Shown piece after piece: positions 15,368 through 24,303 of a stretch of 25,250 nt of DNA. Below the pieces are notes generated by a model that was not told the DNA's origin, did not search any database, and worked only from the letters and a program-made list of their open reading frames with translations. The stretch is from a candidate division WOR-3 bacterium (GTDB lineage: Bacteria; SDB-A), in NCBI GenBank assembly GCA_016926475.1, contig JAFGON010000031.1, positions 1-25,250 on the forward strand. Direction: 5' to 3'. A program made the position numbers and the translations under genes. Positions within the stretch are counted from its first letter, which is position 1. Each line of letters begins with the position of its first letter.

Positions 15368-16489
15368 ATGAAAAGACTGCTCGCCGCTGTTATCGCGATT
15401 TGGGCGATAGCTTCCTGCAAGAACCCACAATTGGCGGGTGACAGAACCGTCAGGGTTGAAAGCCCTGCAATTGAAGTCGTCTTTGTCCTGGACGCTACCG
15501 GGAGCATGACAGGCCTGATTGAGGGTGCAAAACAAAAAATCTGGTCGATAGCAAATGAAATTCTCGAAGGTGATCCCGTTCCAGATGTCAGAATAGGACT
15601 TGTTGTATACAGAGACAGAGGGGATGAGTTCATAGTCAAAAAATACGATATAACGGACGACATAGATAAAATTTACGTCGACCTGACATCTGTGAGAGCT
15701 GACGGAGGAGGGGATTTTGAAGAAGATGTCAACCAGGCTCTTTCATGGGCTGTGGACAGCATGTCTTGGTCGGATTCGGAGAATGTTTTGAGGCTTGTGT
15801 TTCTCGTAGGCGACGCTCCTCCTCATATGGACTACAACGAAAAGGAATACAGAGAAATCTGCAAGGACGCTCTCGAGAATGAAATTATAATCAACACGGT
15901 GAGATGCGGCACGGAAGAAAACACGCGCAAGGTTTGGGAAGAGATTGCGCATCTTGCCGAAGGAACCTATACTTCGATAGGATACGAGGCGTCACAGACT
16001 ATAGCGACGCCTTACGACGAAGAGATAGCGGGTCTAAGCAGAGATTTGTACGGCACCGTTCTGATCTACGGAAAAACAGATGATGTCTCCATGGCAGAAG
16101 CCACTCTCGGAGCAAGCGAGGAGATAGCGGCTGGCTCTCCTTCTACCGCTGCCGACAGAGCTGTTTTTGCTTATTCGAAAGCTTCTTCCGGTTATGGGTT
16201 TGTGTCGGGAGATTTGGTCAGCGAAATTATTGAAGGAAATATTGATTTAAACGAAGTCGAAGAAGATGAAATGCCTGATCTTTTAAAAGATATGTCTATG
16301 GATCAAAGGGTCGCTTACATCGACAGCCTTAGAGTTGAAAGGGATAAAATCACGCAGAGGATGGCAGAATTGACCAGAATGAGAGATGATTATATCATGG
16401 AAAATTCCGGTGAAGTAAAGGATGCTTTCGACATCTTTGTCGTGGAGACATTGAAGAAACAAGCCGAAATAATCGGCGTCAGTTATTGA
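15368..16489 (+). CDS. VWA-domain lipoprotein
   Basis: This protein of 373 residues has a lipoprotein signal: hydrophobic stretch then IASC with the lipidation cysteine at C17. A von Willebrand A domain follows with an intact metal-ion site, beginning VVFVLDATGSM (D42, T44, S46), and later VFLVGDAPPHMD. RIGLVVYRDRGDEF and GGGDFEEDVNQAL (the third metal loop) complete the fold. The C-terminal 60 residues are a charged helix (DKITQRMAELTRMRDDYIME) that may form a coiled coil. AAAGGAGG gives a strong ribosome site. It is nine bases upstream of the VIT-VWA gene, whose ribosome site overlaps its stop codon, so the two are co-expressed and probably work together at the cell envelope as adhesion or assembly proteins. 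Confidence 0.82.
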   Translation: MKRLLAAVIAIWAIASCKNPQLAGDRTVRVESPAIEVVFVLDATGSMTGLIEGAKQKIWSIANEILEGDPVPDVRIGLVVYRDRGDEFIVKKYDITDDIDKIYVDLTSVRADGGGDFEEDVNQALSWAVDSMSWSDSENVLRLVFLVGDAPPHMDYNEKEYREICKDALENEIIINTVRCGTEENTRKVWEEIAHLAEGTYTSIGYEASQTIATPYDEEIAGLSRDLYGTVLIYGKTDDVSMAEATLGASEEIAAGSPSTAADRAVFAYSKASSGYGFVSGDLVSEIIEGNIDLNEVEEDEMPDLLKDMSMDQRVAYIDSLRVERDKITQRMAELTRMRDDYIMENSGEVKDAFDIFVVETLKKQAEIIGVSY

Positions 16490-16497
16490 GGTGAAAA

Positions 16498-18606
16498 ATG
16501 AAAATGTTTTTATTGCTCATACTCTCCCTTTTCGCTTCGTTGTTAAAAGCGGACGGTTTCATCATAGTACCCCCGGAACCGTATCTACCGAATCCGATTC
16601 AGGTAGAAGTAAAGTATCATCATGTGGACATTGAGCTGGATCACCAGTTCGCCCAGGTTCACATCGACCAGGAATTTTACAATCCTAACAACCGGGAAGT
16701 GGAAGGAAGATACATCTTTCCGATACCTGAAGAGGCTGCTGTATCGGATTTTGTACTGTGGATAGAAGGGGAAAAAGTTCATGGTGAAATCAAAGACGCC
16801 GAAGAAGCCATGCGGATATACCAGGATATCGTCCTGAGAATGATAGATCCGGCGATTCTCAGATATGCCGGTCAGGATATGTTTGAGGCGAGAATATACC
16901 CTTTTCCCGCAAAAGGGTCAAGAAGGTCCGAGCTCGATTACCAGCAACTCGTCAGAAAGGACGGAAATCTATACAGGTTTATTTACCCTCTTTCTACCGA
17001 GAGGTTCTCTTCAAAAAACCTTGAAAGCGCGGTCATAAGGATAGACCTTGAAACCGACAAACCTATCAAAAACATCTATTCTCCTTCCCATCTGATAGAC
17101 GTCAGCTACATAGATTCGAAACACGCAGAGATTACATGGGAAGAAAGGGACGTTAAACCAGACAAGGATTTCATACTCTATTATTCTTTGAACGAAGAAG
17201 AAGTGGACCTGTCGGTGATAACATATAAACCCAAAAGAGGAGACGACGGATATTTTATTCTTCTCGGCTCGGTGGGAAGCGGTGAAGTTCAAGCTACCCC
17301 CAAAGACATAGTTTTCGTAGTCGACCGTTCAGGATCGATGAGGGGCGAGAGGATTGAAATGGTAATTGACGCTTTAGAATACTGCGTTGACAACCTAAAC
17401 CCCGATGACAGGTTCAACATTATAACCTTTTCATCGAGGACAGAAACACTTTTCGAAGACCTTTCGAGAGCTTCAAGGGTCAACGTCGGCGACGCAGAAG
17501 ATTTTATAGAGGACATAGTCGCAAGAGGAGGCACAAATATCGGGAGTGCGTTGGACCTGGCATTCGATCAGGATTTCAACGGTGACAGGCCATCTTTCAT
17601 AGTTTTTTTGACTGACGGGTATCCGACAGTTGGCGAGATGGACTTGGGTAAAATTGTAGAGAAAGTCGAAGGTTTCGACGATGCCAAAATGTTCGTCTTC
17701 GGGATAGGCAAGGACGAAATCAACGCGATCTTGCTCGACGCGATGTCCGAAGCCGGCAGAGGACTCGTGGAATACGTAAAAGACGGCGATACTCTGGACG
17801 TCATAATAAGCTCTTTCTACGACAAGATTTCCCATCCTGTCTTGACAGACATATCAGTCAACTTTGGAACGGCAGGCGCTTACGATATCGTTCCACGGAC
17901 TCTGCCCGATATTTTTGAAGGTCAACAGCTCATCATTACCGGAAGATACAGAAACGGAGGGGATTCGAGGATTTATCTGACGGGAGAAAGAGGCGGCGAC
18001 AAGCAGGAATTCATTTTCACAGCGGATTTCACCGAATACGACAGGGACCTCGATTTTATCGGCCGCTACTGGGCGATGAGACAGGTAGGAACGCTTCTCA
18101 GGGAAATCAGGTTGAACGGTGAAAATCCCGAACTTGTGAGCGACATAAAAGCTATAGCCCTTGAGTTCGGAATTGTCACGCCCTACACTTCCTACCTTGT
18201 CACCGAGACAGAAGAAATGCTCGCCGGAGGAGATTTTGACGACATCAGGACCATGTCCTCTGAAGAGCTGATGAGAGACGGTTCGCTTGCTCCCGCAATG
18301 GGCGAAAAAAGCGCCTCCGGTGGTTTCGCGGTGGATGTCTCGAGCACAATAGACAGAATGGCAGAGGGGCGGGTTCAGGAAGTCGTGCACAACCCCGTTA
18401 TAAATTACATAAACGGAGTTACATTCGTTAAAGAAGGCAATGTGTGGAGGCAAAACGGTTATGAAGGCCAGACAGTTGAAAAAATAGTTTTTGGAAGCGA
18501 TGAATTCTTCAAACTTCTGTCTGAAAGTCCTGAGGCAGGTGATTTCATGTCTCTTGGAGACGTGATTTTCAAAATTGGTGACGCCTGGTTTGAGCTGACA
18601 CGCTGA
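16498..18606 (+). CDS. Secreted VIT and VWA domain protein
   Basis: This protein of 702 residues is built like the inter-alpha-trypsin inhibitor heavy chain family. A signal peptide (about 1-18) leads to a VIT domain (about 25-150, with VHIDQEFYNPNN and VEGRYIFPIPEEAAV). A VWA domain follows with an intact metal-ion site: DRSGSM (276-281), GGTNIGS (T346) and LTDGYP (D373). A beta-rich C-terminal part follows, with GIVTPYTSYLVTE (typical of this family). No transmembrane segment or lipobox is seen after the signal peptide, so it is likely periplasmic or released. Partners are unknown; the lipoprotein VWA gene just upstream is the best candidate. It ends at a strong terminator. Confidence 0.85.
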   Translation: MKMFLLLILSLFASLLKADGFIIVPPEPYLPNPIQVEVKYHHVDIELDHQFAQVHIDQEFYNPNNREVEGRYIFPIPEEAAVSDFVLWIEGEKVHGEIKDAEEAMRIYQDIVLRMIDPAILRYAGQDMFEARIYPFPAKGSRRSELDYQQLVRKDGNLYRFIYPLSTERFSSKNLESAVIRIDLETDKPIKNIYSPSHLIDVSYIDSKHAEITWEERDVKPDKDFILYYSLNEEEVDLSVITYKPKRGDDGYFILLGSVGSGEVQATPKDIVFVVDRSGSMRGERIEMVIDALEYCVDNLNPDDRFNIITFSSRTETLFEDLSRASRVNVGDAEDFIEDIVARGGTNIGSALDLAFDQDFNGDRPSFIVFLTDGYPTVGEMDLGKIVEKVEGFDDAKMFVFGIGKDEINAILLDAMSEAGRGLVEYVKDGDTLDVIISSFYDKISHPVLTDISVNFGTAGAYDIVPRTLPDIFEGQQLIITGRYRNGGDSRIYLTGERGGDKQEFIFTADFTEYDRDLDFIGRYWAMRQVGTLLREIRLNGENPELVSDIKAIALEFGIVTPYTSYLVTETEEMLAGGDFDDIRTMSSEELMRDGSLAPAMGEKSASGGFAVDVSSTIDRMAEGRVQEVVHNPVINYINGVTFVKEGNVWRQNGYEGQTVEKIVFGSDEFFKLLSESPEAGDFMSLGDVIFKIGDAWFELTR

Positions 18607-18626
18607 TCAGGCGGAAACGATCATAG

Positions 18627-18654
18627 AAAGGCGGTCCCCGGACCGCCTTTTTTT
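18627..18654 (+). terminator. Rho-independent terminator of the VWA operon
   Basis: aaaggcggtc pairs with gaccgccttt across a four-base loop, and the stem runs into a T tract of seven. It lies 20 bases after the VIT-VWA stop codon and separates that operon from the cyclase operon. Confidence 0.9.
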
Positions 18655-18655
18655 A

Positions 18656-18684
18656 TTTTCATCACAATGATTTGAGTATATCAT
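18656..18684 (+). promoter_or_regulatory. Possible promoter of the TPR-cyclase operon
   Basis: TTTTCA and TATCAT are 17 bases apart directly after the upstream terminator, and would leave a leader of about 45 bases. A short hairpin (gcgga/tccgc at 18695-18710) lies in that leader. Confidence 0.4.
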
Positions 18685-18736
18685 TATTGCATCTGCGGAA
18701 AATGATCCGCCGTCACTTCCTTTGGGAAAGGAACAG

Positions 18737-20647
18737 ATGGAAGACATCGGCGATATCGAAAAAAATCTCGAATCCTGTTCAGACGACGATGAAAGAGTTT
18801 CTGTTCTCCTTGAAATGTCCGAAAAATGGCGAAATAAAAACATCGAAAAATCGTTATTTTTCTCTGAAAAGGCTCTGTCAATTGCAGAGAATAACGGCGA
18901 CAAAAGGCAGATTGCCAAATCTGTTTTTTACGTGGGCACAGGAAAGGCTCTTTGCGGAAAACTCCGAGAATCCGTGATCTTGTTTGAAAAAGCCCTCGAA
19001 ATCGCCGAAGAGATAGGCGATGAGGGGCTTAAAGCGTCTTTGTGTAGTAGTGTCGGCCTGAACAGGTATTACCTGGGAGACTACGCCTTAGCACTTGAAA
19101 AACTCGAGAAAGCCGTGACATTTTCGAAAGAAACCGGAAATGAAATTGTCTTAGCTCAGGCTTTGAGCAACCTCGCTCTTGTTTACGATAAAATCGGAAA
19201 GCCTGAAAAATCGCTGGAACTGCTTCTGGAGAGCTTGCGGATTGAAGAAAGCCTGGAAAAGAATTTCGTAAAAATTGCCGATACACTCGGCAATATCGGC
19301 ACAATATACAAAAGTATATCTGACATTGAAAAAGCTTTTGAGTTCTACGAAAAAAGCCTGATTCTATATATAAGAGCGAGAGATAAAAAGGGGATGGCGG
19401 GGGCAATGTCAAACATGGCGAGTGTTTTCGAAGAAAAAGGAAGTGTTGAAAAGGCTCAGAAGTATTACTCAAAAGCGTTGAAATTAGCCCGTGAAGTTGA
19501 CCACAGGGAATTTGAATCTAAAATACTCAACAACCTGGGTTTTCTTTTTTTCAATAAGAAAATTTTCGCAAAATCGCTCGAATATTATTACGAAGCTTTG
19601 AAAATAGCCGAAGAAACTTCAAACAAGAGCTCTGAAGCGAACTATCTTAACAACATTGCCAACGTTTTCAAGGAAACCGGTGAAATCGAGAAAGCCAGAA
19701 GCCATGCCGAAAAGGCATTGTCAATTGCAGAGGAAATATCGGACGTGAGACTTGAATCCGAAATACTCAAAAATCTGTCTGCTCTCTTGAACGATAAAGG
19801 AGACCACAGAAGGGCTTACGAGTTGTTGAAAAAAGCCGTTCAAATCAGCGATTCTCTTTACGAGGATAGTATCGCAAAAAAGATAACGGACCTTGAAATC
19901 AGATTTGAGGTGGAAAAAAGGGAAAGGGAGGCAGAAATTGCCGGAACGAGAGCGGAAATATTCAGGTTGAAAAATACCGAACTGAATGAATTGCTTGTTA
20001 ACCTCGAAATTGAAAAAAGCAAAACAGAATCACTTCTGGAGGTCGTCCTGCCCAGAGAGGTTATTGAAGACCTGAAGAAAGGAAAGATGGCAGGATACCG
20101 GAAATTTGAAGGGGTTACAGTGTTTTATTCAGATATAGCGGAATTTACCCGTATCTCTTCGGAGTTGACCCCGGATGTGCTGATCGATGAACTGAACGAT
20201 ATGTTTTCCGCTTTCGACCTGATCCTTGAAAAACACGGAATAGAAAGGATCATGACGATCGGAGACGCCTGCCTTGCAGCATCGGGTCTGTTCGGTGAAA
20301 ATCAATTCGACCCAGGCAGGATCGTCGCCGCCGCCGTAGAATGCCAAAAATACACAGCCGAAAGAAACAACCAGGCACGAATACCGTGGTTAGTCAGAAT
20401 AGGGATCCACACGGGTGGAGTATTGGGCGGAGTCATGGGAGGCAAGAGGTATATCTTCGACATCATGGGTGAGGGTGTGGATGTAGCCAAATTCATTGAA
20501 ACTTCGGTTGAGCCGTCCGAGATAGGTCTGTCGGAGAAAACCGTGTCGTACTTAAAAGACATTTACACCTTTTCGGAGCCTGAGACGTTGGATATTCCAG
20601 GATACGAAAAAGTAAAAGTTATGACTATAGTGAACGAGTATACATGA
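18737..20647 (+). CDS. TPR protein with a C1-like class III nucleotide cyclase domain
   Basis: This protein of 636 residues has roughly ten tetratricopeptide repeats (about 20-385), a helical linker rich in Glu/Lys (about 385-450) and a class III cyclase domain (about 455-636). The two metal-binding aspartates are present: D466 in FYSDIAEF and D510 in MTIGDACLA. The residues used from the partner chain are lost: the base-selecting Lys is M506, the transition-state Asn is D582 and the Arg is F586 in FDIMGEGVDVAKFI. A homodimer should therefore be inactive, and the metal half needs a partner. The TPR domain probably senses or binds a protein. AAGGAA precedes the ATG; an upstream in-frame TTG has no such site. 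It overlaps the next gene as ATGA. Confidence 0.85.
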   Translation: MEDIGDIEKNLESCSDDDERVSVLLEMSEKWRNKNIEKSLFFSEKALSIAENNGDKRQIAKSVFYVGTGKALCGKLRESVILFEKALEIAEEIGDEGLKASLCSSVGLNRYYLGDYALALEKLEKAVTFSKETGNEIVLAQALSNLALVYDKIGKPEKSLELLLESLRIEESLEKNFVKIADTLGNIGTIYKSISDIEKAFEFYEKSLILYIRARDKKGMAGAMSNMASVFEEKGSVEKAQKYYSKALKLAREVDHREFESKILNNLGFLFFNKKIFAKSLEYYYEALKIAEETSNKSSEANYLNNIANVFKETGEIEKARSHAEKALSIAEEISDVRLESEILKNLSALLNDKGDHRRAYELLKKAVQISDSLYEDSIAKKITDLEIRFEVEKREREAEIAGTRAEIFRLKNTELNELLVNLEIEKSKTESLLEVVLPREVIEDLKKGKMAGYRKFEGVTVFYSDIAEFTRISSELTPDVLIDELNDMFSAFDLILEKHGIERIMTIGDACLAASGLFGENQFDPGRIVAAAVECQKYTAERNNQARIPWLVRIGIHTGGVLGGVMGGKRYIFDIMGEGVDVAKFIETSVEPSEIGLSEKTVSYLKDIYTFSEPETLDIPGYEKVKVMTIVNEYT

Positions 20648-22521
20648 ACAGCTCGCGGAAAACGGAAGATTTAGTCCACCATCACCTAAAAGAAGCCAAA
20701 AGTAATTGCAGATCGGATCCGGATAAAACGCTGATGCATGCGTTGGAGGCGTTGAAGCTTTCTTTGAAAAAGCCTGCCGGCGTTGAAAAAATAACCGCTC
20801 TCAATTTAGTCGGTATGGGTCTGGCGTTAAAACTCGAATATTTAAAAGCTTTGAAATGTTTTAAAAAAGCGCTTGAAGAAAACGATAAGCACGGAGACAG
20901 GAAAAGATCGTGTTCTATATGCAACAACATAGGACTGGCTCTTGTAGACTCCTTCAAATACGAAGAAGCTTTCGTTTACTTCGAAAAGGCAAGGGAAACA
21001 GCCCATGAAATGGGACTGAAAAAACAGCTTGCGATTGTATACCAGAACATTGCCCGGTTGTTTCTTGTTTCCGGAGATTATGACCAAGCGATACAATTCC
21101 TTTTTAAAGGACTTGACCAGGCAGAAAATGATTTTGCTTTAGTAGCGGAGATAAGAGTCAGCATCGGAGAATTGTATTTCAGGATGAAGGACTGGAAGAA
21201 AGCGTTGGAGTTTCATAGTGCAGCACTCGATGTTTTCGAAAGAACCGGCGATGCGATAGGAACCGCCGGGCAATACAACAATTTGGCTCTCGTTTTTGAA
21301 GCCCAAGGAAAAGAGCGACAGGCAATAGAACATTTACAAAAAGCCCTTGAAATGGCAGAAGAAATTAAACACTTGGAATTCATTTCCATAATGACGACGA
21401 ACATGGCTAGGCTTTATTCAAAGACAGGAGACGATGAAAACGAAAAAATGTTTCTAGAGAGAACTTTGAGAGAAAACGAGGAATTGAACAACACTGAAAA
21501 TCTGGCTGTAATCCACAGAAGCTTCGGCGATTATTACCTGAAAACGGGTGATTTAACTAAAGCCCTTGATAGTTATAGCTTATCTCGCGAAATGTCCATG
21601 ATGGTCCGGAATAAGTCAACACTGATGGACAGCGAGAAATCCCTTGCGGATTACTATTCAGCCGTCGAGGATTTCGGTATGGCGTATATTCATTTGGATA
21701 AATATATGTCGTTAAAATCCGAGCTTTTTCAGGAGAAAATAACAGAAAAAGTACGTGAAACGCAGGTAAGGTTCCTCGTCGAGCGAAAACAAAAAGATAT
21801 TGAACAAGCTAAAGCGGAAGCAAATTTTTTTGAGCAGAAAAACAAAGAACTCGAATCTGCCAGACATAAATTTGAAACCGAGAAAGCTAAATCCGACTCG
21901 CTTGTCTTAAGCATATTACCCTCTGTCGTCGCTTACGAGCTCAAGGAGAAGGGTGAGTTTAAACCGAGAATATACGACGAAGTTACGGTATGCATGATCG
22001 AGTTTCCGGAATTGGCAAAATTGCTGAAAAAAGAGGATTTTTCTTCCGTTCTCGAAGAACTTAACGGCATCTACTCGGTATTTGACATGAAGTTTGATCT
22101 GATGAACTGTGAAAAGATTAAAACATTCGAAAACAAGTACATAGCCGTAAGCGGAATGCCTTTGCCGGATGAAAACCATACTTTCAACATGGTGCGAGTC
22201 GCTGTAGAAAACGCAAGATACATGAAGGATAGAGCCCAAAGAGGAGGATTTAATTGGGCGGTTAAAGCCGGTATTCATTCGGGAAAAGTTATAGGGGGAA
22301 TTGTCGGCAAGAGGAAATACCTCTACGACATATTCGGAGATACCGTAAACAAGGCGGCGAGAATTCTGGAGGCCTCGGGACCCGATAGAATAAGTCTGTC
22401 CGAGACGGCATTTTTCCGTGTTAAAAACAACGTCAAATCATTTGAGGTGGCTGAAAAAAGCTTGAAGGGAATTGGAAGAACAAAAATATACTCTTTTAGC
22501 GAGTCCGACTGGTATGAATGA
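20644..22521 (+). CDS. TPR protein with a C2-like class III nucleotide cyclase domain
   Basis: This protein of 625 residues is a paralog of the preceding one: TPR repeats (about 10-380), a coiled-coil linker, then a cyclase domain (about 443-625). The losses are the reverse of its neighbour. The metal aspartates are E453 (VCMIEFPEL) and N497 (KTFENKYIA), but the base-selecting K493 (EKIKT) and D562 (YDIFGD) and the transition-state N569 and R573 (DTVNKAARI) are intact. The Lys/Asp pair predicts ATP and hence cAMP, where guanylyl cyclases use Glu/Cys. It is expected to give the second half of one composite active site with the upstream gene product. The start overlaps the upstream stop codon and the stop overlaps the next start. 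Confidence 0.85.
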   Translation: MNSSRKTEDLVHHHLKEAKSNCRSDPDKTLMHALEALKLSLKKPAGVEKITALNLVGMGLALKLEYLKALKCFKKALEENDKHGDRKRSCSICNNIGLALVDSFKYEEAFVYFEKARETAHEMGLKKQLAIVYQNIARLFLVSGDYDQAIQFLFKGLDQAENDFALVAEIRVSIGELYFRMKDWKKALEFHSAALDVFERTGDAIGTAGQYNNLALVFEAQGKERQAIEHLQKALEMAEEIKHLEFISIMTTNMARLYSKTGDDENEKMFLERTLRENEELNNTENLAVIHRSFGDYYLKTGDLTKALDSYSLSREMSMMVRNKSTLMDSEKSLADYYSAVEDFGMAYIHLDKYMSLKSELFQEKITEKVRETQVRFLVERKQKDIEQAKAEANFFEQKNKELESARHKFETEKAKSDSLVLSILPSVVAYELKEKGEFKPRIYDEVTVCMIEFPELAKLLKKEDFSSVLEELNGIYSVFDMKFDLMNCEKIKTFENKYIAVSGMPLPDENHTFNMVRVAVENARYMKDRAQRGGFNWAVKAGIHSGKVIGGIVGKRKYLYDIFGDTVNKAARILEASGPDRISLSETAFFRVKNNVKSFEVAEKSLKGIGRTKIYSFSESDWYE

Positions 22522-23548
22522 AGAAAAAAACAATAGTCCGGGTGTCGAAAGAATGCTTGACACAGCCACTTCAAAACTCGACGAAGACCCGATCTTGGCT
22601 CTTGAGATTGCGGAAAAAGCCCTAAAGGAAGCCCGGATACAGAATTTAACTGACGCTGAAAAAATGGCTCTCCGAATGCGCGCGAGAATTTTGGCTAGGA
22701 TAGGTAATTACAGCAAAGCGATTGAACGTTATGAGGAAAACAGCATCCTTTTCAAGGACGACAAAAAGGTTCTGTCGGAAACTTACAAAGACATAGGTCT
22801 GGTCCTTTACTATGTTAGCGATTATGACAGAGCTTTGAAGGAACTCGACAAATCGATGAAATTAGCCCAAGAACTTGGCGATGCAACCATTGTAGCTCAG
22901 GTCAACAACAACAAAGGAATCGTGCTTACCGCGCTGGGAAGATACGATGAATCTATTGCAATGCTCGAACTATCTCTTGCCCAGAAAAACGGCATTCGAA
23001 ACTATCCCGAAGTGAGTATCGCAAACACTTTAGCCAGCATAGGCGATTTGTATGACAAAAAGAATGAAATTTACAAGGCGTTCGACTATTTTGAAAAAGC
23101 CCTCAGATTGTACAGGAAAAACAAACCCGGAGTGGCGGCTCAACTTTGCAACATAGGTAATTGTCTGAAAAGCATCGGTAAGAAAGACGAAGCTGTAAAA
23201 CATTACGAAGAGGCGCTGGAGATTGTTCGAACGATTAAGCACAGGGAATTCGAGGCGAACATTCTTTACAACCTGGCAAACGCAATCGCAGTACTCGGTG
23301 ATATAAAAAAGGCTAAGAAGTGTTTTGGGGAATCACTGAAGATAAACAACGAACTTGGAGATCCGCAAGCCGTGGCGAATATCAAGCTTGAATTTTCATC
23401 GATTAAGACAAAGGAGAGAAAATTTGACGAATCTATTTCTCTTTTGAAGGAAGCTCAAGAGATTGCAGAAAAAATCCGGGAATCTCCGCTTTCAATGAAG
23501 ATATGCGAAGAACTTGCTAATGTGTACGAAATGAAAAAAGATTACTAA
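22514..23548 (+). pseudogene. Third TPR paralog, truncated before its cyclase domain
   Basis: This product of 344 residues has about seven TPR repeats resembling the two genes before it. A TAA then falls in the middle of a repeat (after YEMKKDY), and the frame beyond continues for some 15 codons as SLEYYRKYKNIKERI, which is the usual next helix. Matching sequence ends near 23595, inside the 3' end of the opposite-strand barrel gene. So the linker and the cyclase domain are missing, presumably by a deletion or rearrangement plus a nonsense change. The ATG overlaps the upstream stop by 8 bases; an in-frame TTG 42 bases earlier is less likely. It may still be made as a free TPR protein that binds its paralogs' partners. 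Confidence 0.65.
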
Positions 23549-23582
23549 AGATCTCTGGAATATTACAGGAAATACAAAAACA

Positions 23583-24236
23583 TCAAAGAACGTATCCGAG
23601 GCCGACCATCATAGAAGTTGTCTTGTTTTTCTGGTCGATCAAAAAAGGAAGTTCATTTTCTTGATCATGAACGGGTTTCAGGCCCAGGGTGTGCCTTATG
23701 TCTATTGAAAGGATCCATTTTCTGAAATCGAGGACGACGATATCCATCTGAGCTCCGATGGTCAATCCGAAATCAGAAGATTTCACTTTGCCGTTGAGGA
23801 GATACTCTATGTCTTCGGTGACGGGATGTGTTCCGATAGGAAAATTGCTGACTCCGCCGGCAAAAAACGAATAATAAGGTCCGGCGAGAAGGTTGTATTT
23901 CAGTGTGCCCCTGTCTAAGATCTTTAATTTAACCAGCAGAGGGCATTCGATATAATAAATGCACACTGATTTTTTGTATTTCGTAAAACCGATAAGGTAA
24001 GTGTTCTCTTTGCCTTTTGAAGTGAAGTTGAATTCAGGCTGAAAAGACAAAAAATCGTTTACCGTTATGTTGACAAAAGAACCGACGTAAAAACCACGTC
24101 TCGTTCCGTCATCGCTGAGCTGTCCTCCATAAAGACTCGAGACGTTTAAGCCAGTCTTGATTCCGGTTATTATCCCAGCCCAAGTAAAATTCGCTGAAAA
24201 AGCAAAGAAAATAAATAATGACAATGTTTTTTTCAT
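23583..24236 (-). CDS. Outer-membrane beta-barrel protein (porin-like, PorT-type)
   Basis: This protein of 217 residues has a signal peptide (MKKTLSLFIFFAFSANFTWA). It opens like other small barrels of the family (GIKTGLNVSSLYGG), with further strands FYVGSFVNITVNDFLSFQPEF and LLVKLKIL, and it ends TTSMMVGLGYVL. Its length and spacing of glycine-aromatic strands suit an eight-stranded barrel. An in-frame TTG 39 bases upstream was rejected, because it lies at or above the predicted promoter and adds no plausible leader peptide. The gene is convergent with the truncated TPR gene and its 3' end covers the break point there. Confidence 0.78.
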   Translation of the reverse strand: MKKTLSLFIFFAFSANFTWAGIITGIKTGLNVSSLYGGQLSDDGTRRGFYVGSFVNITVNDFLSFQPEFNFTSKGKENTYLIGFTKYKKSVCIYYIECPLLVKLKILDRGTLKYNLLAGPYYSFFAGGVSNFPIGTHPVTEDIEYLLNGKVKSSDFGLTIGAQMDIVVLDFRKWILSIDIRHTLGLKPVHDQENELPFLIDQKNKTTSMMVGLGYVL

Positions 24237-24262
24237 TTTTTTTATAGTCAAGGAATTAGGAG

Positions 24263-24291
24263 ATATTAACAGCAAAACCTGGGAATGTAAA
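24263..24291 (-). promoter_or_regulatory. Promoter of the PorT-type barrel gene
   Basis: On the minus strand TTTACA, 17 bases, then TAATAT form a good -35/-10 pair. Initiation near 24256 would leave a leader of about 20 bases before the ATG. It lies just after the MarR-GNAT gene, so the barrel has its own promoter. Confidence 0.55.
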
Positions 24292-24303
24292 ACTGAATTT
24301 AGT

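Noticed and set aside
17854-18453. Long open frame of 199 codons on the minus strand inside the VIT-VWA gene
   Set aside because: It lies opposite a gene with clear domains and codon structure. It has no ribosome site and no recognisable motif.
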